Shown here piece after piece: positions 40,747 through 48,136 of a DNA stretch of 64,000 bases. Position 1 is the first letter of the stretch. Each line of letters starts with the position of its first letter. The DNA is taken from assembly GCA_035712345.1 (NCBI GenBank), contig DASTAY010000051.1, positions 9,181 to 73,180 on the forward strand. Reading direction: 5' to 3'. The notes under the pieces were generated by a model. That model saw only the letters and a list, made by a program, of their open reading frames with translations, was not told the origin of the DNA and ran no database searches. The position numbers and the translations under genes are program-made. The stretch comes from VRUE01 sp035712345. GTDB taxonomy: Bacteria > Actinomycetota > Thermoleophilia > Solirubrobacterales > 70-9.

Positions 40747-41841
40747 CTAACCGGCTTCGATCGCTTCGATCGCGGGCATGATCTTCTTCGTCAGCGAGGC
40801 GGAGAGCGGCGCGGAACCGGCGTTTTCGGCTGCCGCCTTCTGCCCTTCGGCGCTGATCGCGTATTCGAGGTAGGCCTTGACGATTTCCGCTTCGCCGGCG
40901 GAGCCGTACTTGGTGCAGGCGATCATCGAGGAGACGAGGACGATCGGGTAGGTGCCCTGCGATTCGGTCTTGCGATCGAGTTCGAAGGCGAAGACGTCCT
41001 TGCCCTTGCTCAGTTCCTTGTCTTCGGGCGACTCCTCGAGGATCTTGGCCGCGGCTTCCGCGGTCGGTTCGACGTATTCCTTGCCGACCTTGATCTTGGC
41101 GACGCCCAGTTCGCCCGCCTGGCTGGCGTCGGCGTAGCCGATCGCTCCTTCGCCGGCGTTGACCGCTTCGACCACGCCGGAGGTGCCCTCGGCGGCCTCG
41201 CCGCCCTTGACCGGCCAGTCGCCGCTCACTTCGTGCGTCCAGACTTCAGGCGCGACCTTGGAGAGGTAGTCGGTGAAGTTTTCCGTCGTCCCCGACTCGT
41301 CGGAGCGGTTGACCGGGACGATCCTGGTGCTCGGCAGTTCGACGCCCGGGTTGTCGGCGGCGATCGCCTTGTCGTCCCACGTGGTGATTTCCTGGTTGAA
41401 GATCTTCGCCAGGGTGTCTGGGTCGAGCTGCAGCGATTTGACTTCCGGCAGGTTGTAGACGATCGCGATCGGCGAGATGTAGGCCGGGATCTCGACCAGT
41501 TCGCCCGGCTTGCAGCGTTCCGTCGCGCCCTTCAGCTCGCCTTCGTCTTCGGAGAGCGGGGTGTCGCTGCCGCCGTAGGCGGTGCCGCCGGCGATGAACT
41601 GTTCGCGACCGCCGCCGGAGCCGACCGGGTCATAGGAGATGGTCACGCCTGAGTTTTCGTTCTCGAAGTTCGCGATCCAGGCTTCCTGGGCGGCCTGCTG
41701 GGCGCTCGAGCCGGCGCCGGCAATCTGCCCGGAGAGCTCGCTCGACGAGCCGCTGCTGCTGCTGCCACAGGCGGCGACGCCGACTGCCAGCACCGCCAGG
41801 GCGACGATGACCGTCAACCATCTCGAGGGACTCACATGCAC
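40747..41841 (-). CDS. pstS: Phosphate-binding lipoprotein PstS
   Basis: 364 residues. Lipobox G-V-A-A-C then a Ser-rich linker. Substrate loop motifs: GAGSSAQQAAQEAW, YDPVGSGGGREQF, GGSDTPLSEDE, and VNRSDESGTTENFTDYL. It delivers phosphate to PstCA. Codon use here favours GAA and TTC more than neighbours, as in highly expressed genes. PHO-box-like repeats lie about 100 bp upstream. Confidence 0.94.
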   Translation of the reverse strand: MHVSPSRWLTVIVALAVLAVGVAACGSSSSGSSSELSGQIAGAGSSAQQAAQEAWIANFENENSGVTISYDPVGSGGGREQFIAGGTAYGGSDTPLSEDEGELKGATERCKPGELVEIPAYISPIAIVYNLPEVKSLQLDPDTLAKIFNQEITTWDDKAIAADNPGVELPSTRIVPVNRSDESGTTENFTDYLSKVAPEVWTHEVSGDWPVKGGEAAEGTSGVVEAVNAGEGAIGYADASQAGELGVAKIKVGKEYVEPTAEAAAKILEESPEDKELSKGKDVFAFELDRKTESQGTYPIVLVSSMIACTKYGSAGEAEIVKAYLEYAISAEGQKAAAENAGSAPLSASLTKKIMPAIEAIEAG

Positions 41842-41899
41842 TCCTTCTGTCGTTTGGCACGAAAGGGCGGGCCTGGATGGCCGCGCGTGAGCCAGGCTG

Positions 41900-42679
41900 T
41901 CAGCGACTGAGGGAGAGCTTGTTACGTGCTTGTGTCGGAGATGTGAAAGAGCTGTGAAGAGGCTGCTTGGAGTCGAGCGATTCCGGGTCGAAGCGGTAGC
42001 CGACCCCGAAGTGGGTGTGGATGTAGCTCCAGCCGGGCGAGAGCTTCTCCAGCTTCTGGCGCAGCTTGCGGATGAAGACGTCGACCGAGCGGTCGCCGTG
42101 CGCCATCGCGTAGCCCCAGACCCGTTGGTAGATCCCCTCGCGCTCGAGCACCTGCCCCTGCGAGTCGGCGAGCAGCTGCAGCAGCTCGAACTCGCGCCGG
42201 GTCAGGTCGAGGCTGACCTCGCCGACGAAGGCCTGGAAGCGGTCGGCGCGGATCTCCAGCTCGCCCGCGACGACGGGCCCGGCTTCCACCCGGGGGCGGG
42301 CGCGACGGCGGCGGCGGGAGACGGCTTCGAGGCGTGCGATCGCCTCTTCGGGATGGCAGGGCTTGGTGATCCAGTCGTCGATCCCGAGGCGCAGGCCGCG
42401 GACCCGCTGGGCCACGGTCGAGCGCTCGGTGCAGACGACGACGCCGAGGTCGGGCAGCATCCCGCAGACCCGCTCGAGGTAGAGCCAGGCGTCCTCGCCG
42501 AGCACCGTCGGGTCGACGAGCAACGCGTTCAGCTTCATCGCCACCAGCTCCTCGGGCGGAATCGCCCCCGAGGAGGTGCGCTGCTGCCAGCCGGCGGCTT
42601 CGGTGCGCTTGGCCAGGACGGTGACGAAACCGCTGTCGTCGTCGATAACCGCAAGCCTGATGGTCTGCTGCTGGTTCAC
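41900..42679 (-). CDS. PhoB/OmpR-type response regulator
   Basis: 259 residues. Receiver domain with acidic pair IDDDSGF, phospho-acceptor Asp in LLVDPTVLG, Thr in VVCTERS and Lys in ITKPCHPEEA; DNA-binding winged helix with VSLDLTRREFELLQLLAD, VWGYAMAHGDRSVDVFIRKLRQKLEKL and THFGVGYRFDPE. Its place next to pstSCAB-phoU suggests the PhoP/PhoB role. No histidine kinase lies beside it. The end of the gene carries the pstS PHO-box-like repeat and its own upstream region has another. Confidence 0.88.
   Translation of the reverse strand: MNQQQTIRLAVIDDDSGFVTVLAKRTEAAGWQQRTSSGAIPPEELVAMKLNALLVDPTVLGEDAWLYLERVCGMLPDLGVVVCTERSTVAQRVRGLRLGIDDWITKPCHPEEAIARLEAVSRRRRRARPRVEAGPVVAGELEIRADRFQAFVGEVSLDLTRREFELLQLLADSQGQVLEREGIYQRVWGYAMAHGDRSVDVFIRKLRQKLEKLSPGWSYIHTHFGVGYRFDPESLDSKQPLHSSFTSPTQARNKLSLSR
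41942..41958 (-). promoter_or_regulatory. PHO-box-like direct repeat upstream of pstS
   Basis: On the minus strand TTCACA occurs twice with 11-bp spacing (plus strand TGTGAA at 41942-41947 and 41953-41958). It lies about 100 bp before the pstS ATG, inside the end of the regulator gene. Actinobacterial PhoP boxes are 11-bp direct repeats of GTTCAC-like units. Confidence 0.55.
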
Positions 42680-42734
42680 CGGCAGCAGGGATTGTATGCA
42701 TCATCCCAGGCGACCCGCTGGGTGAAATGCCTGC

Positions 42735-42754
42735 TTTCACAGGATTTTCACAGG
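42735..42754. promoter_or_regulatory. PHO-box-like direct repeat upstream of the response regulator
   Basis: TTCACAGG occurs twice on the plus strand at 42736 and 42747, again 11 bp apart, 57 bp upstream of the regulator start. Read on the minus strand it is CTGTGAA, 4 bp, CTGTGAA, the architecture of the enterobacterial PHO box. Suggests autoregulation. Confidence 0.55.
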
Positions 42755-42878
42755 TCGATACCCGTAATTTGCGGAACCACGCCTGGGGGTGGGGGGACGA
42801 TCGGACCTTTTATCGGAATGTTCACCCGCCGCCGCGATGCCGCAGCCAAGATCGGGGCCACGAGACTCCTCTCTCGTC

Positions 42879-42953
42879 GCGAGCGGCCCGCCTGCCCCGG
42901 GCCGTTCGCATTTTTTGCAGCCTTGTCCCCAGTCCCGGGGGGCAAGGCTGCAA
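42879..42953. other. Two adjacent strong hairpins between the regulator and uppP
   Basis: Hairpin 1: GCGAGCGGCCCG (42879-42890) with CGGGCCGTTCGC (42898-42909), one mismatch. Hairpin 2: TTGCAGCCTTG (42915-42925) with CAAGGCTGCAA (42943-42953). A run of six T lies between. For uppP transcripts the hairpin is followed by A's, so a standard terminator is not supported. The rest of the 280-bp gap shows only the PHO-box-like site. Confidence 0.45.
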
Positions 42954-42959
42954 TCCCCG

Positions 42960-43802
42960 TCAGAAGGTCGCCGGGCGCAGACCGGTGGCGATGATCAAGA
43001 GGACGATCACGCCGACGGCGTAGCGGTAGTAGACGAAGGGCGCGTAGGAGGACGTGCGCAGCAGGCGCAGGAGGAAGGCGATCGCGAGATAGCCGGAGAC
43101 GGCCGCGGCGATCGTGCCGACGATCATCGGCCCGGCGACGCCGCTCGGCAGGCCTTCGTGGACGGCGCTGGCCCCCTTGTAGATGGCGGCGCCGGTGACC
43201 ACCGGGATCAGCAGCAGGAAGGAGAAGCGGGCGGCGGCGTCGCGGTCGAGGCCCAGGTAACGGGCGGCGGTGATCGTGATCCCCGAGCGCGAGGTGCCGG
43301 GGGCGAGCGCGAGGATCTGGGCCAGGCCGATGTAGAGGCCGTCCTTGACCGAGGACTCCTCCAGCGATTTGCGCTGCGGCAGGCGGTCGGCCCAGAGCAG
43401 CAGCGCGCCGAAGACGATCAGCTGGATCGCGATCATCCACGGCTCCCCCAACGTTTCTTCGAAGAAGCTGGCGCCGATCCCGCCGGCGAGCGCGGCCGGG
43501 ATCGTGCCCACGGCGATCGCGATCGAGAGGCGCTGCAGCGGCGTCTCGATCGAACGCTGCCTGACGGCTTCGAGGAAGGCGCGGATCAGCGCGACGACCT
43601 CGTGCCGGAAATAGCCGATCGCGGCGATCAGGGTGCCGACGTGGAGGGCGACGTCGAAGGTCTTGTTGAAGTGTTCGTGGTCGAGCAGAAAGGTGTAGTT
43701 CTGCAGCCACGGGACGAGGATCAGGTGGCCCGAGGAGGAGATCGGCAGGAACTCGGTGAGCCCCTGGACGATGCCCAGCAGCAAGGCCTCTAGCTCGGAC
43801 AT
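42960..43802 (-). CDS. uppP: Undecaprenyl-diphosphatase (UppP/BacA)
   Basis: 280 residues, eight helices. The family motifs are intact: LLGIVQGLTEFLPISSSGHLIL (catalytic Glu and Ser) and the mirrored SKKxx replacement LAPGTSRSGITITAARYLGLDRDAAARFSFLL with the active-site Arg. It regenerates undecaprenyl phosphate for wall synthesis and confers bacitracin tolerance. Divergent from the HD gene 73 bp away. Confidence 0.95.
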   Translation of the reverse strand: MSELEALLLGIVQGLTEFLPISSSGHLILVPWLQNYTFLLDHEHFNKTFDVALHVGTLIAAIGYFRHEVVALIRAFLEAVRQRSIETPLQRLSIAIAVGTIPAALAGGIGASFFEETLGEPWMIAIQLIVFGALLLWADRLPQRKSLEESSVKDGLYIGLAQILALAPGTSRSGITITAARYLGLDRDAAARFSFLLLIPVVTGAAIYKGASAVHEGLPSGVAGPMIVGTIAAAVSGYLAIAFLLRLLRTSSYAPFVYYRYAVGVIVLLIIATGLRPATF

Positions 43803-43875
43803 TGGCGCGGCATCCTAGGGCAACGGCCAGAGGCGGGGCGCACGGGATGCCCGATGGCCTTTCTACGATGCCCCT

Positions 43876-44724
43876 GTGACCGACGACGCCGTCCCCGCGC
43901 CCGATCCCCAGGGCCCGAGCCGAAAGCCGCCCGAGGAGGCGATTGCCGAGGCGCGGGTGCGGGCGCCCACACGGGGGAACCGCAAGCTGGAGCAATTCCT
44001 GGAGGCGATGAACGGGGACGAGCAGGTGCGGGCCTGGTGGTACATGGCGCAGGTCCACGCCCAACGGCTGGGGATGTCGGACCACTCCTGGGTGCACACG
44101 CAGATCGTCTTGAACATCGCCCTGCGATTGCTGCGGCTGCTGGTCAAGGCCGGGGTCGAGCCCGCGGTGGTCGCCGATCACGGGATGTCGCCGCGCGACG
44201 CCGAGGTGGTCGTGGCCGGCGGGGCGCTGCTGCACGACGTCGGCATGTCGATCCACCGCGCCGACCACGAGGAGTACAGCCTCTTCCTCGCCAACGGCGC
44301 GCTCGAGCGGCTGCTCTCAGGTCCCTACAAGGAGCCGAAGCGGACGATCGTCGCCGCCGAGATCCTGCACGCGATCATCGGCCACCGCCGCCGCGGCGCC
44401 CCCTACACGCTGGAGGCCGGCGTGGTCCGCGTCGCCGATGCGCTGGACATGGCCCAGGGGCGGACCCGGATCCCGCTCGAGGCAGGGCAGGAGGGGATCC
44501 ACTCGATTTCGGCGGCGGCGATCGACGAGGTGCGGATCGAGGCCGGCGCGGAGCGGCCCGTGCGGATCGAGATCGAGCTCAACAACTCGGCCGGGATCTT
44601 CCAGGTCGACGACCTGCTCGCGACCAAGATCCGCGATACGCCGCTGGCGGGCCAGGTGGAAGTGGTCGCCGAGATCGAGGGCGAGACCGAGAAACGCCTG
44701 CTGTCCGGCTTCAGGCTGGACTAA
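43876..44724 (+). CDS. HD-domain metal-dependent phosphohydrolase
   Basis: 282 residues from GTG 43876. The HD core has His in SDHSWVHTQIV, His-Asp in GGALLHDVGMSIHRADHEE, His in EILHAIIGHRRRG, and Asp in VVRVADALDMAQGRTRIP. Related proteins act on nucleotides or phospho-monoesters. The C-terminal 70 residues form a beta-rich domain (VRIEIELNNSAGIFQVDDLLATKI). The 3' end overlaps the next opposite gene by 4 bp. Confidence 0.85.
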   Translation: MTDDAVPAPDPQGPSRKPPEEAIAEARVRAPTRGNRKLEQFLEAMNGDEQVRAWWYMAQVHAQRLGMSDHSWVHTQIVLNIALRLLRLLVKAGVEPAVVADHGMSPRDAEVVVAGGALLHDVGMSIHRADHEEYSLFLANGALERLLSGPYKEPKRTIVAAEILHAIIGHRRRGAPYTLEAGVVRVADALDMAQGRTRIPLEAGQEGIHSISAAAIDEVRIEAGAERPVRIEIELNNSAGIFQVDDLLATKIRDTPLAGQVEVVAEIEGETEKRLLSGFRLD

Positions 44725-44975
44725 CCGAGTCGCTGCAGGGTCTGCTTGCGCATTTCCTTGCGCTTCTCGAGCCGGCCCTGGATCAGCGAGAGGACGATGA
44801 CCAGGATGGCGAAGAAGGCGATCACGCCGAAGCAGAAGAAGGTCACCGTCTTATCGGTCGTCGGCCCGGCGAGGCCGGTGCCGTTCTCTGCAAGGGCAAC
44901 CGGCGCGGCGAGCAGCAGCATCGTCAGCGCGGCCAGCAGGGCTGCGGCGATGCGCTGTCCACGTGCGAGCCTCAT
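44721..44975 (-). CDS. Small secreted or membrane protein, unknown
   Basis: 84 residues from ATG 44975. An N-terminal signal-like helix (AAALLAALTMLLLAAPVALA, possible cleavage after ALA) and a second helix (VTFFCFGVIAFFAILVIVLSLI) with a basic cytoplasmic tail GRLEKRKEMRKQTLQRLG. An upstream ATG would add 34 residues without pattern. Lies just after the structured palindrome at 45005. Confidence 0.65.
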   Translation of the reverse strand: MRLARGQRIAAALLAALTMLLLAAPVALAENGTGLAGPTTDKTVTFFCFGVIAFFAILVIVLSLIQGRLEKRKEMRKQTLQRLG

Positions 44976-45004
44976 CACGGTTGAAAATCTATCGCAGCCT
45001 CCGG

Positions 45005-45106
45005 AAGAGGGCGGGCGTCCCCCTGCGAAAACCCGCATAGATACGGCCTGACGGGTGCTTGCCGGGAAGGGCTCCAATGTTTTCTCCGGGGGACGCCCAC
45101 CCTCTT
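45005..45106 (-). ncRNA. Nested palindrome element beta-2 after the Rpf-like gene
   Basis: Arms of 19 bp (45005-45023 and 45088-45106) with one difference; that position is G-U on the minus-strand RNA but C-A on the plus strand, which favours minus transcription. Inside lies GAAAAC (45027-45032) opposite GTTTTC (45079-45084), and a core with GCACCCGTCAGGC. It begins 17 bp after the Rpf-like stop and ends 30 bp before the 84-residue gene start. No c-di-AMP riboswitch motif is visible. Confidence 0.55.
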
Positions 45107-45122
45107 AACTGAAGCTCCGGCC

Positions 45123-45662
45123 TCAACCGCAGATGGGCCAGGGACTGGAGCCCGCCTCGGCATAGAGAAGAGCTGCGCGGTAGTCCTGTTCCTGTTCCGA
45201 AGCTGCGGCGGGGTCGCCGGTTCCGCCGACGGATTCCCAGGTGCCGTAGTCGAACTGGTACTTGCCGCGGTAGGTGCCGTCGGAGCTGACCGCGGTCGGG
45301 TCGCCGCCGGACTCGCAGGCGCCGATCGCGTCCAGGGTCGCCTGCGAGACGCCGCCGGGCAGGGTCGCGAACGCTTCTTCCCGCCGGCGCCGCGCGCGGA
45401 CGATCCGGCGGTGGCGCGCCGCGCGGATGCGCTGGACGCCGATCCGGATCGCCTGGTGGAAGCTCTGCACCGGTCCCGTCAGCGGGGTGAGCGCGGGCCG
45501 CGCCGGGGCAAGCCCGATCGGCTCGTTCGCGGCACCGCCGCCCGGTGCGGCGAGAGCCACGGCAGGCAGAGCGAGGACGACGACGAGGATGGATATGAGG
45601 TATGTGCGAGTGGAATATGTGTATTTCGTAAGCAAGCGCGGGACCGTTGCGGGATTCCGCAC
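45123..45662 (-). CDS. Resuscitation-promoting-factor-like transglycosylase
   Basis: 179 residues. N-terminal signal helix (YLISILVVVLALPAVALA), an Arg-rich middle (RAARHRRIVRARRRREE) and a C-terminal Rpf/lysozyme-like domain: LDAIGACESGGDPTAV with catalytic Glu, GKYQFDYGTWESVGG, and the closing WPICG with paired cysteine. It cleaves peptidoglycan and may aid exit from dormancy. Divergent from purU; the long hairpin at 45764 lies in the gap. Confidence 0.88.
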   Translation of the reverse strand: MRNPATVPRLLTKYTYSTRTYLISILVVVLALPAVALAAPGGGAANEPIGLAPARPALTPLTGPVQSFHQAIRIGVQRIRAARHRRIVRARRRREEAFATLPGGVSQATLDAIGACESGGDPTAVSSDGTYRGKYQFDYGTWESVGGTGDPAAASEQEQDYRAALLYAEAGSSPWPICG

Positions 45663-45763
45663 TCGAAACCGTGACCGTCCGCACAGACCTCACAAATACG
45701 TGCGCATCCCCACGAGCTCAGGCACGGGGCTCCTCCTCGTCCCCGGCGATGAACCCGATCCTG

Positions 45764-45840
45764 CGCCAGCGCCCACGGGGCGCCGTAGAGGTTTGGTCCG
45801 CCATGCGGACCAAACCTCTACGGCGCTGCGGCGCTGGGGC
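45764..45840. repeat. Very strong palindrome between the Rpf-like gene and purU
   Basis: A perfect 21-bp inverted repeat (45779-45799 and 45803-45823) closes on a 3-nt CAT loop. Beyond it, CCAGCGCC upstream (about 45766) can pair with GGCGCTGG (about 45829-45836). Centre sequence is GTTTGGTCCGC and its mirror. It lies in the 217-bp gap of divergent genes, 40 bp before the purU frame opens. Could be an operator, terminator or mobile palindrome. Confidence 0.7.
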
Positions 45841-45879
45841 CACTGCGCTGCGGCGCTGCGGGCGATCGCCTGAACCGGG

Positions 45880-46743
45880 ATCATCCTCGGCATCGACGGA
45901 CCGCCCCCCACCTCCCGCCTGCTGCTCGCCTGCCCCGACCGACCCGGACTGATCGCCGCTGTCAGCGGCTTCCTCGCCGCGGCCGGGCGCAACATCGTCG
46001 ACGCGGACCAGCACTCGAGCCGCGAGGGGCGCTTCTTCATGCGGATGGCCTTCGACCCCGCCCCGGAGGACGAGCGCGAGGAGCTCCACGCCCGCTTCGA
46101 GCGGGAGATCGCCACCCCGCTCGGGATGGAGCACCGCTTCGCCGAGTCGAGCGAGCGCAAGCGGGTCGCGATCATGGCCTCGCGCGAAGACCACTGTCTC
46201 TCCGACCTGCTCTGGCGCTGGCGCAGCGGCGAGCTCGGCGCAGAGGTCGTCGCCGTCGTCTCCAACCATCCCGACCACGCCGATCAGGTCGTCCCGCTCG
46301 GCCTCCCCTACCACCACGTGCCGGTCGACGGCAACCGCGAGGAGGCCGAGGCGCGGATCCTCGAGCTGCTGGGCGAGGAGATCGACCTGCTCGTCCTCGC
46401 CCGCTACATGCAGATCCTCTCGGCCGATTTCCTCCGCCGCCTCGACACCCCGGCGATCAACATCCACCACAGCTTCCTGCCGGCCTTCGTCGGCGCCGAT
46501 CCCTACGCCCGCGCGCACGAGCGCGGCGTCAAGCTGATCGGCGCCACCGCCCATTACGTGACCGAGGAGCTCGACGCCGGTCCGATCATCGACCAGGACG
46601 TGACCCGGGTCAGCCACCGCGACGAGATCGGCGACCTGATCGGGATCGGCCGCGATGTCGAGCGGCTCGTCCTCGCCCGGGCCGTCAAGGCCCACCTCGA
46701 CGACCGGGTCCTGCTGGACGGCGCGCGCACGATCGTCTTCTAG
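45880..46743 (+). CDS. purU: Formyltetrahydrofolate deformylase
   Basis: About 287 residues if it begins at the ATC at 45880. N-terminal ACT domain (SRLLLACPDRPGLIAAVSGFLAAAGRNIVDADQHS) and C-terminal formyl-transferase fold with NIHHSFLPAF and GATAHYVTEELDAGPIIDQDVTRV, including catalytic His and Asp. It releases formate from 10-formyl-THF. An in-frame TGA lies at 45871 and no ATG, GTG or TTG occurs before residue 54 (ATG 46039), which would remove most of the ACT domain. Start is therefore ATC at 45880, 45883 or 45892, or a CTG at 45919. Confidence 0.85.
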   Translation: MILGIDGPPPTSRLLLACPDRPGLIAAVSGFLAAAGRNIVDADQHSSREGRFFMRMAFDPAPEDEREELHARFEREIATPLGMEHRFAESSERKRVAIMASREDHCLSDLLWRWRSGELGAEVVAVVSNHPDHADQVVPLGLPYHHVPVDGNREEAEARILELLGEEIDLLVLARYMQILSADFLRRLDTPAINIHHSFLPAFVGADPYARAHERGVKLIGATAHYVTEELDAGPIIDQDVTRVSHRDEIGDLIGIGRDVERLVLARAVKAHLDDRVLLDGARTIVF

Positions 46744-46786
46744 GGTCACTGGCTGGCTGGCCAGTCTCCGCGCTAAGGTCTGGGAG

Positions 46787-48136
46787 ATGGAGCAGGCGAC
46801 GCTTTCACGTCCGCACGCGGCGCGCCGAGCACAGCGCCCACCCGGCACCCGGATGCCCGCCTCGCTGCAAGTCCTCGCCTACGCGCGTGACCCGCTCGGC
46901 TTCCTCGTCGGCTTCCAACGACGCTACGGCGACGTCTTCAGGATCTCCTTTCCCTTCTACAGGGACCTCGTCTACGTCGCTGACCCGGCCTTGGTCAAAA
47001 AGCTCTTCACGGCCCCGCCCGAACTGGCGCATGCCGGCGAGGCGAACGCGACCGTGCTCGAGCCCGCGCTCGGCCCGAACTCCCTCCTCACCCTCGACGA
47101 GGACCCGCACATGCGCCAGCGCAAGCTGCTGCTGCCCCCCTTCCATGGCGAGCGGATCCAGCGCTACGGCGAGTTGATCCGCGAGGCGACCGAGCGCGAG
47201 ATGGAGAGCTGGCCCGTCGGCGAGCCCTTCGCCCTGCGGCCGCACACCCAGCGCATCGCCCTGACGGTGATCCTGCGGGCGGTCTTCGGCGTCTACGACG
47301 AGCATCGACTGCATCGCTTCGAGCACCTGATCGAGCGCTTCGCCGGGCGGCTCAGCCTGGTCACCGCGCTGCCCCCGCTGCGCCGGGATTTCGGTCGCTG
47401 GAGTCCCTGGGCGCGTTTCCTCGCCGCGCGCGAGGCGCTCGACGCCTTCATCTACGAGGAGATTGCCCTGCACCGGGCCGAGAGCGGGAGCAAGGAGGGG
47501 GAGGCCGACGACGTGCTCTCGCTGCTGATGGCGGCCCGCCACGAGGACGGCAGCCCGATGAGCGACGCCGAACTGCGTGACGAGCTGGTGACGATCCTCG
47601 CCGCCGGGCATGAGACGACGGCGACCGGCCTGGCCTGGGCGATGGAGCGGCTGCTGCGCAACCCCCGTGTCCTCGCCGGCCTGCGCGCCTCGCTTGCCGC
47701 TGGCGAGGACGACTACCTCGACGCGACGATCAAGGAGACGCTGCGCGCGCGCCCGGTGATCGTCGACGTCGCGCGCAAGCTGACCGCGCCGCTGGAGATC
47801 GGCGGCTACGAGCTGGCCGCCGACACCTACCTGATGGCGGCGATCGCAGCCCTGCACTACCGCGAGGACCTCTTTCCCAACCCAGGAGAGTTCCGACCGG
47901 AGCGCTTCCTCGACGGCAAAGCCGACAGCTACGCCTGGATCCCCTTCGGAGGCGGCGTGCGCCGCTGCATCGGAGCCGCCTTCGCCGAATACGAGATGCG
48001 GATCGTGCTGCGGGCGATCCTCGAGCGGGCCGAGCTCAGCGCTCCCGATCAGAAACCGGAAAAGGTGAGAGTCCGCAACATCACCCTCGCCCCGGCGAAG
48101 GGAACGCGGGTCAGGCTCGATCGGCCGCTGGACTAG
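46787..48136 (+). CDS. Cytochrome P450
   Basis: 449 residues from ATG 46787. Oxygen-binding I-helix AAGHETTATGLAWAME, ExxR in IKETLRARPVI, PERF motif FRPERFLDGK and heme-ligand loop FGGGVRRCIGAAFA. Soluble class without a membrane anchor. Substrate unknown; CYP110/CYP138-like overall. No ferredoxin partner is nearby. Its 3' end overlaps the opposite ABC-F gene by 26 bp. Confidence 0.93.
   Translation: MEQATLSRPHAARRAQRPPGTRMPASLQVLAYARDPLGFLVGFQRRYGDVFRISFPFYRDLVYVADPALVKKLFTAPPELAHAGEANATVLEPALGPNSLLTLDEDPHMRQRKLLLPPFHGERIQRYGELIREATEREMESWPVGEPFALRPHTQRIALTVILRAVFGVYDEHRLHRFEHLIERFAGRLSLVTALPPLRRDFGRWSPWARFLAAREALDAFIYEEIALHRAESGSKEGEADDVLSLLMAARHEDGSPMSDAELRDELVTILAAGHETTATGLAWAMERLLRNPRVLAGLRASLAAGEDDYLDATIKETLRARPVIVDVARKLTAPLEIGGYELAADTYLMAAIAALHYREDLFPNPGEFRPERFLDGKADSYAWIPFGGGVRRCIGAAFAEYEMRIVLRAILERAELSAPDQKPEKVRVRNITLAPAKGTRVRLDRPLD

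Noticed and set aside
42911..42953. Rho-independent terminator of uppP
   Set aside because: The T-run is on the wrong side of the hairpin for uppP transcription; on the minus strand the hairpin is followed by A residues.
45274..45873. Plus-strand ORF opposite the Rpf-like gene that ends before purU
   Set aside because: Antisense composition only; it ends at the TGA that closes the purU frame and carries no motif.
45663..45879. c-di-AMP (ydaO) riboswitch upstream of the Rpf-like gene
   Set aside because: The leader contains a strong palindrome but none of the conserved ydaO segments could be found, so I do not call it.
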